A stretch of DNA of 9,662 nucleotides, from contig NZ_DATFIP010000085.1 of the NCBI RefSeq assembly GCF_035270045.1, forward strand, positions 1 to 9,662, given 5' to 3'. Numbering within the stretch: the first letter of the stretch is position 1; the number at the start of each line of letters is the position of its first letter. Of the stretch, positions 6,033-9,662 are shown piece after piece. The position numbers and the translations under genes were made by a program. Under the pieces are notes generated by a model that worked only from the letters and a program-made list of their open reading frames with translations, did not search any database and was not told the origin of the DNA. Origin of the DNA: Salibaculum sp035270045 (GTDB taxonomy: Bacteria; Pseudomonadota; Alphaproteobacteria; Rhodobacterales; Rhodobacteraceae).

Positions 6033-6072
6033 GTCGATGGTCACCGCCGGCGTCAGAAATGGTGACCGCGAC
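6033..6072. terminator. Hairpin between convergent operons (weak bidirectional terminator candidate)
   Basis: GGTCACC (6039-6045) and GGTGACC (6061-6067) form a perfect 7-bp stem with a 15-base loop. GTC (6033-6035) and GAC (6070-6072, allowing a shifted pairing) extend it past a small internal loop. It starts immediately after the TAA of the TauE-like gene and lies 57 bases beyond the permease stop, where both transcripts would end. No U-run follows on either strand, so intrinsic termination is doubtful; RNA stabilisation or Rho-assisted ending is equally possible. The remaining bases from 5977 to 6032 show nothing recognisable. Confidence 0.35.
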
Positions 6073-6807
6073 TTAAGAACGGGTGAGCAACAAAAACCCC
6101 TGCCCCAGATAGAACAGGCCGACGACGGTGATCAGGATGACTGTTCCGCGGCGGAAACCCTCGTTCGTGAAACGCGAAAGGATCGCGTGGCCGATAAGGG
6201 ACCCCATGACGGAGAACGGCAGCGCAACGGAGATGGCAATGAGCTCTCGATTTTCGAGGCCAGACAAAGCTGCAGAATACAAGGCGATCTTGGCGAGATG
6301 CGAGATCAGAACGAGCGACGCTTTCGTGCCGATGATCTTTCGCCGGTCCATGGGCGTGCGGGCGAAGAAGATGTCGACGATCGGCCCGGCGACGCCGACC
6401 CCCAGGTTCAGGAGACCTCCGAGAAATCCGCAGAGGACAGCCTGTGGTGGACGGCTGGCATCCAGCATGATCCAGCGGGTCGGGATATAGCAGAACACCG
6501 GCAGAAGGCCGACGCAGATCGAAACGACCGCAATGTTCGGGGTGTACTCCACCAGCGTCAACAGCAGGAGTGCCGCCCCGATGCCGAGCACGGCATAGCG
6601 GATGATACGCCAATCGATCCACTCACGGGAGAAGTACGCCCGGGAGGAGTTGGCAACGAGCTGTATGACCCCTTGAGCCGCGATCGCCGCCTCGACGGGC
6701 AAGAGAAACAACAGGAAGCCCAGCAGGATCATTCCGCCGACCATCCCGAACACGCCGGAGAGCGTCGAGGTCAGCAGAACTGCAAGAATCAACCCGGCAA
6801 TGAGCAA
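6073..6807 (-). CDS. TauE/SafE-family membrane transporter
   Basis: An integral inner-membrane protein of 244 residues, normal for the TauE/SafE (DUF81) family, with about eight hydrophobic segments. The family's internal duplication is visible: SGVFGMVGGMILLG (17-30) and GFLGGLLNLGVGVAGPIVDI (127-146) are the two Gly-rich helix hairpins. Members move sulfite, sulfonates and various small organic anions; the substrate cannot be told from the sequence. The start is TTG at 6807, with GGGAG about 9 bases upstream and no alternative that keeps the first membrane helix whole. It lies 77 bases after the biotin carboxylase gene on the same strand and is probably the last gene of that operon. It may therefore move the carboxylase substrate, a related acid or a by-product. 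Confidence 0.88.
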   Translation of the reverse strand: MLIAGLILAVLLTSTLSGVFGMVGGMILLGFLLFLLPVEAAIAAQGVIQLVANSSRAYFSREWIDWRIIRYAVLGIGAALLLLTLVEYTPNIAVVSICVGLLPVFCYIPTRWIMLDASRPPQAVLCGFLGGLLNLGVGVAGPIVDIFFARTPMDRRKIIGTKASLVLISHLAKIALYSAALSGLENRELIAISVALPFSVMGSLIGHAILSRFTNEGFRRGTVILITVVGLFYLGQGFLLLTRS

Positions 6808-6884
6808 GCGTCTCGGCTCCCGTCTTGTCGGATGATGCGGTGCACTTGCCCGCTTCAGTCACTCATAATGCGCGCCGGCACCGG

Positions 6885-8249
6885 TCACCCCGCCGCCGGG
6901 ATCAACGCCGAACGATGTTCTTCAATGAAGCCGGTGTGGACATCCCCGGAAACGAAACTGTCATGGCGAAGACAGGAGACGAGAAAATCCCTGTTGCAGG
7001 TGATGCCGGTCACTTCGGTTTCGTTCAGCGCTTGCAGGGATCGGGCAACGGCTGCGCGGCGGTCGGTACCGTGCGCAATGATCTTGGCGATCATTGGATC
7101 GTAGAAGGGAGAAACGACGTCACCTTCGCGGTACCCGGTCTCGACCCTGAGGTCGGAGGCTTCTTCCGGCAGCACAAAGCGTTCGAGTCGCCCCGGCGAC
7201 GGGAAGAACATCTTCCTCGGGTTCTCGGCATACAACCGGCATTCTATCGCGTGCCCGGCGGGTTTCCCTCCGACCTCGGCATCGGGGCGCGCACCGCCAG
7301 CGAGTTCCAGTTGCATGGCCACCAGATCGACGCCCGTGACCATTTCCGAAACCGGGTGCTCGACCTGTATCCGTGTATTCATCTCCAGGAAAAAATACTC
7401 GCCCGTCTCGGCATCGAGAACAAACTCTACTGTGCCGGCGCCGGAGTACTTCGTTTGCCGGCAAAGCGCCAACGACGCCTCATGGAGTGCCCTGCGGGTC
7501 CCCTCCGCGAGGCGGGGCGCGGGAGCCTCCTCGATGATCTTCTGGAAGCGGCGCTGCAAGGAGCAGTCCCGTTCGAATAGATGCATCGCGGTACCATCTC
7601 CGAAGCCGAATACCTGCACCTCGACATGCCGGGCACGCGGCACCAGCCGCTCGAGATAGACGTCTCCGGACCCGAAGGCCTTCTCCGCGCCTTGCTGCAC
7701 GGAGGAAACCGTTTCCTCAAGCGCATCGATCGCATCGACACGGCGCATTCCTATTCCGCCCCCCCCTGCCGAAGCCTTGACCAGGAGCGGCAGCCCGACA
7801 TCCTCCGCCGACTTCTTTAGGGCGCCGACTTCGCCGGGACGGATACGCGCGCTACCGGGCAGAACAGGCACACCGGCGCTCCTGGCGGTCTCCCGGGCGG
7901 ATTGCTTGTCGCCCATCCGGCGGATGGTCTCCGGCGAAGGGCCCACCCAAGTCAGGCCCGCTTCCAGGACAGCGTCAGCGAAATCCGCGCTTTCAGCCAG
8001 AAAACCGTAGCCCGGGTGAACTGCATCTGCGCCCATTCCGTTGGCTGCGGATATGATGCGGCTTGCATCAAGATAGCTCAGGGCGGCTTGCGGCGGCCCG
8101 ATTTCCACCGCGTCGTCGGCCATCTCCACATGAAGCGCCCCGCGGTCGGCCTCGGAATAGACGGCGACCGGCGAGATGCCGAGTTTGCGGGCCGACCGGA
8201 TGATGCGGCAGGCGATCTCGCCCCGGTTGGCAATCAGCAGGCGGCGCAT
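6885..8249 (-). CDS. Biotin carboxylase subunit of an acyl-CoA carboxylase
   Basis: This enzyme uses ATP and bicarbonate to carboxylate biotin on the carrier protein encoded directly upstream. The 454 residues match stand-alone AccC-type biotin carboxylases (about 450). The order of motifs is complete: LIANRGEIACRI (5-16), HPGYGFLAE (78-86), GDK with K115, LLVKASAGGGGIGMR with K158 and the Gly-rich ATP lid (155-169), HVEVQVFG (208-215), ERDCSLQRRFQKIIEEAPAP (226-245), E275, and FLEMNTRIQVEHPVSE (287-302) with E289, N291 and R293. It has no attached carrier or carboxyltransferase domain. The ATG at 8249 lies 3 bases after the carrier gene stop. The carboxyltransferase at 8623 is the likely partner. 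It could be an acyl-CoA, methylcrotonyl/geranyl-type or unusual-substrate carboxylase; the biotin carboxylase does not decide this. Confidence 0.95.
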   Translation of the reverse strand: MRRLLIANRGEIACRIIRSARKLGISPVAVYSEADRGALHVEMADDAVEIGPPQAALSYLDASRIISAANGMGADAVHPGYGFLAESADFADAVLEAGLTWVGPSPETIRRMGDKQSARETARSAGVPVLPGSARIRPGEVGALKKSAEDVGLPLLVKASAGGGGIGMRRVDAIDALEETVSSVQQGAEKAFGSGDVYLERLVPRARHVEVQVFGFGDGTAMHLFERDCSLQRRFQKIIEEAPAPRLAEGTRRALHEASLALCRQTKYSGAGTVEFVLDAETGEYFFLEMNTRIQVEHPVSEMVTGVDLVAMQLELAGGARPDAEVGGKPAGHAIECRLYAENPRKMFFPSPGRLERFVLPEEASDLRVETGYREGDVVSPFYDPMIAKIIAHGTDRRAAVARSLQALNETEVTGITCNRDFLVSCLRHDSFVSGDVHTGFIEEHRSALIPAAG

Positions 8250-8252
8250 CGC

Positions 8253-8471
8253 TCAGTCGTCCAGCCTGATCACCGGATCACCGTCCGCCACCATGTCACC
8301 CTTTGCGACCAGGATTTCGGCAACGGTCCCGGCATCCATGGCGACGACCGGAATCTCCATCTTCATCGCCTCGATCAGCATGACGGTGTCGCCCTCCTCC
8401 ACCCGCTGGCCCGGCTCCACGAGCACCTTCCAGACCGTTCCGGTCATCTCGCTGCAGATGTCCACGCTCAT
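8253..8471 (-). CDS. Stand-alone biotin carboxyl carrier protein (72 residues)
   Basis: A single biotinyl domain that shuttles carboxybiotin between the biotin carboxylase and the carboxyltransferase. Seventy-two residues is just the domain, without the long linker of AccB. The biotinylation motif EAMKMEIP is present with K37 as the acceptor. The flanking pattern (GTVWKVLVEPGQRVEEGDTV, then DAGTVAEILVAKGDMVADGD) is the usual symmetric beta-barrel half repeat. GGAGG (RC of 8481-8485) lies 9 bases from the ATG. It is the first gene of a minus-strand operon with the biotin carboxylase 3 bases downstream. A lipoyl-type role is unlikely given AMKM and the neighbours. Confidence 0.93.
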   Translation of the reverse strand: MSVDICSEMTGTVWKVLVEPGQRVEEGDTVMLIEAMKMEIPVVAMDAGTVAEILVAKGDMVADGDPVIRLDD

Positions 8472-8499
8472 TCGGCCGTACCTCCAGTTTCACGGATCG

Positions 8500-8528
8500 A
8501 TCGTATCTCTGGAAATCCGGCGTTTCAA
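8500..8528 (-). promoter_or_regulatory. Promoter of the carrier protein-biotin carboxylase operon
   Basis: On the minus strand TTGAAA (8528-8523) is followed after exactly 17 bases by TACGAT (8505-8500), a good sigma-70-like pair. Transcription would start near 8493, about 20 bases before the start codon and upstream of the GGAGG. The -35 lies inside copy 1 of the 18-bp direct repeat. Confidence 0.6.
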
Positions 8529-8539
8529 GTGCAACTACT
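8522..8539 (+). repeat. 18-bp direct repeat, copy 1 (putative operator)
   Basis: GTTTCAAGTGCAACTACT matches copy 2 at 8585-8602 at 14 of 18 positions, sharing GTTTC, GTG and ACTACT with the same spacing. It overlaps the -35 of the minus-strand promoter. AACTACTA (8533-8540) is also an exact inverted repeat of TAGTAGTT (8580-8587). A regulator binding both promoters is the simplest reading; no regulator gene for it is in the window unless the GntR protein serves. Confidence 0.5.
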
Positions 8540-8559
8540 ACTCGCCTGCCGACGCTAGA

Positions 8560-8588
8560 TTGACAGGTGGAGCAGCTATTAGTAGTTT
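8560..8588 (+). promoter_or_regulatory. Promoter of the carboxyltransferase gene
   Basis: A consensus TTGACA (8560-8565) is followed after 17 bases by TAGTTT (8583-8588), which keeps the important first TA and last T. A start near 8595 leaves a leader of about 28 bases containing GGAGGG (8608-8613). The -10 and start region overlap copy 2 of the direct repeat, suggesting repression. Confidence 0.6.
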
Positions 8589-8602
8589 CTTGTGACACTA
8601 CT
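8585..8602 (+). repeat. 18-bp direct repeat, copy 2 (putative operator)
   Basis: GTTTCTTGTGACACTACT repeats copy 1, 63 bp away, which is six turns of B-DNA and puts both copies on the same face of the helix. Overlapping its left end, AGTAGT (8581-8586) and ACTACT (8597-8602) form an inverted pair with a 10-base spacer, so copy 2 is also a dyad. It covers the -10 and likely start of the plus-strand promoter. Confidence 0.5.
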
Positions 8603-8622
8603 TCATTGGAGGGCTAGACGGC

Positions 8623-9662
8623 ATGGACGACGAGCGGACCCGGAACCCCCTCGAAGTCGCAGCCGCGGAACTCGAAGACCATCGTGCCGCCGCCCTCGCC
8701 ATGGGAAGCCCCAAGCGACTGGCCGAGCGGCGTGAAAAGGGCATCCTGAACGCCCGAGAGCGTCTCGACAAACTCCTCGATCCCGACAGTTTCCTCGAAG
8801 TGGGAATGCTCGCCCGATCACATCGGGAGGCGGCGCGCGAGAAGACCCCCGCCGACGGCAAGGTCGCCGGCTTCGGGCGCATTAATGGTCGGCCGGTCGC
8901 AGTCGTATCGAACGACTTTACGGTGCTGGGCGCTTCTTCGAGTGTGATAAATGGAAAGAAGATCAAGCACGTAAGAGAAGTGGCGGCCAAGAAGGGGATG
9001 CCGCTCGTGATGCTGGGCGAATCGTCGGGCGCGCGGATGCCGGACAGGATGGGTGCGGCCGGGCGTGCCATTCTCGGCCAGGACCCACTGGAGTTTCGCA
9101 GAGGGCGCGAAATGCCACTGGTCTCCGCCCTTCTCGGAGACTGCTATGGCTCCTCGACCTGGTACGGCTGCATGTCGGATTTCGCTGTCATGCGAAAGGG
9201 GGCGACCATGGCGGTCGCCTCGAGCCGCGTCACCTCGGTGGCGATCAATCAGCCTGTGGACCCGGAAGATCTCGGCGGCTGGAAACTGCATACCGAGAAG
9301 ACCGGGCTTGTCGATTACGCCGTGGAAACGGATGAGGAGGCCCTGGCGGTTCTAAAGCGCTATCTGAGCTACATGCCGCAGCATTCGGGAGCGGAACCCG
9401 AACGCGCGCCCGTGCCCGATGGCTCTGATAAAGAAGCGCTCACGGTGGTCGACGGGTTCCCCACTAGCCAGAACAGCGTCTACGACTCACGAAAGATCCT
9501 GGGGGCGGTCCTCGACCGCGACACACTATTTGAGCTCAAGCCGCGCTTCGGGCGCTCGCTCGTAACCGGCCTGGCACGGCTCGGGGGCCGGAGTGTGGGT
9601 ATCATCGCGTCGAACCCGATGGTGCGGGGCGGAGCGATCGACGTGGACGCGATGCGAAAGGC
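8623..9662 (+). CDS. Acyl-CoA carboxylase carboxyltransferase (beta) subunit, partial at window end
   Basis: This subunit transfers CO2 from carboxybiotin to an acyl-CoA-like acceptor. The frame is open from the ATG at 8623 to the window end, giving 346 of an expected 510-540 residues. The N-terminal crotonase-like half is complete: an AERREKGILNARERLDKLLD helix pair (34-53), VSNDFTVLGAS (95-105), the oxyanion segment GESSGARMPD (132-141), GDCYGSSTWYGCMSDFAVM (172-190) and PEDLGGWKLHTEKTGLVDY (214-232). The C-terminal half has begun (GRSLVTGLARLGGRSVGIIA, then NPMVRGGAIDVDAM). CoA thioester specificity is not readable; propionyl-, methylcrotonyl- and geranyl-type enzymes share this fold. GGAGGG is 9 bases from the ATG. 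It is divergent from the carrier and biotin carboxylase genes, and together they make a complete three-part carboxylase. Confidence 0.93.
   Translation, partial: MDDERTRNPLEVAAAELEDHRAAALAMGSPKRLAERREKGILNARERLDKLLDPDSFLEVGMLARSHREAAREKTPADGKVAGFGRINGRPVAVVSNDFTVLGASSSVINGKKIKHVREVAAKKGMPLVMLGESSGARMPDRMGAAGRAILGQDPLEFRRGREMPLVSALLGDCYGSSTWYGCMSDFAVMRKGATMAVASSRVTSVAINQPVDPEDLGGWKLHTEKTGLVDYAVETDEEALAVLKRYLSYMPQHSGAEPERAPVPDGSDKEALTVVDGFPTSQNSVYDSRKILGAVLDRDTLFELKPRFGRSLVTGLARLGGRSVGIIASNPMVRGGAIDVDAMRK

Noticed and set aside
5992..7104. A 370-codon open plus-strand frame across the TauE-like gene and the end of the biotin carboxylase gene.
   Set aside because: It is antisense to two clearly recognisable proteins. 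Its product is highly charged and low-complexity with no family resemblance, and the frame is open only because of GC-rich codon bias.
7902..8558. A 218-codon plus-strand frame opposite the biotin carboxylase and carrier genes.
   Set aside because: It is antisense to two proteins with complete motifs and has no independent support.
1..9662. CRISPR array, tRNA, rRNA, riboswitch or phage attachment site.
   Set aside because: No regularly spaced repeat arrays, tRNA-like cloverleaf ends, rRNA sequence or known riboswitch cores were seen on either strand by eye. A covariance-model search was not possible here.

Overview
The window looks like chromosomal accessory DNA from a GC-rich alphaproteobacterium, probably Rhizobiales or Rhodobacterales. 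This rests on base composition, codon use, an IS3-family (IS407-type) remnant, and the style of the ABC-transport and acyl-CoA-carboxylase genes. It is an impression from reading, not a computed placement.

Layout. Bases 1-237 hold the end of an IS3-family transposase orfA and the truncated beginning of orfB, with the classic -1 frameshift heptamer intact. Bases 238-358 have no gene, only inverted repeats. A GntR/FCD regulator (359-1072, minus) is divergent from a five-gene plus-strand operon (1229-5976). The operon encodes an NMT1/THI5-like periplasmic binding protein, a dihydroorotase-like cyclic amidohydrolase, a DUF1445/YcsI-family protein (putative hydro-lyase, D-glutamate-cyclase family), an ABC ATPase and an ABC permease. 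All four junctions overlap by 4 bases (one TTGA, three ATGA), so the genes are probably translationally coupled. The intergenic region carries a 21-bp near-perfect palindrome. Its two arms each contain a candidate -35 hexamer, pointing in opposite directions.

Convergent to this operon is a minus-strand group: a 72-residue stand-alone biotin carboxyl carrier protein (8253-8471), a biotin carboxylase (6885-8249) and a TauE/SafE-family membrane protein (6073-6807). Divergent from the carrier gene, on the plus strand, is an acyl-CoA carboxyltransferase (from 8623) cut by the window end after 346 residues. The 151-bp region between them holds two well-formed divergent promoters. An 18-bp direct repeat (14/18 identical, 63 bp apart) places one copy on each promoter.

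How the genes may work together. The first operon looks like a small uptake-and-processing unit for a cyclic amide, perhaps a pyrimidine-derived or lactam carboxylate. It has a dedicated ABC importer and a ring-opening amidohydrolase that keeps the Arg and Asn expected for a dihydroorotate-like carboxylate. It also has a second enzyme whose family includes 5-oxoproline-forming D-glutamate cyclase. The second group is a three-part biotin-dependent carboxylase with its own transporter. Whether the two groups form one pathway is inference. The gene set is unusual and its substrate cannot be read from the sequence.
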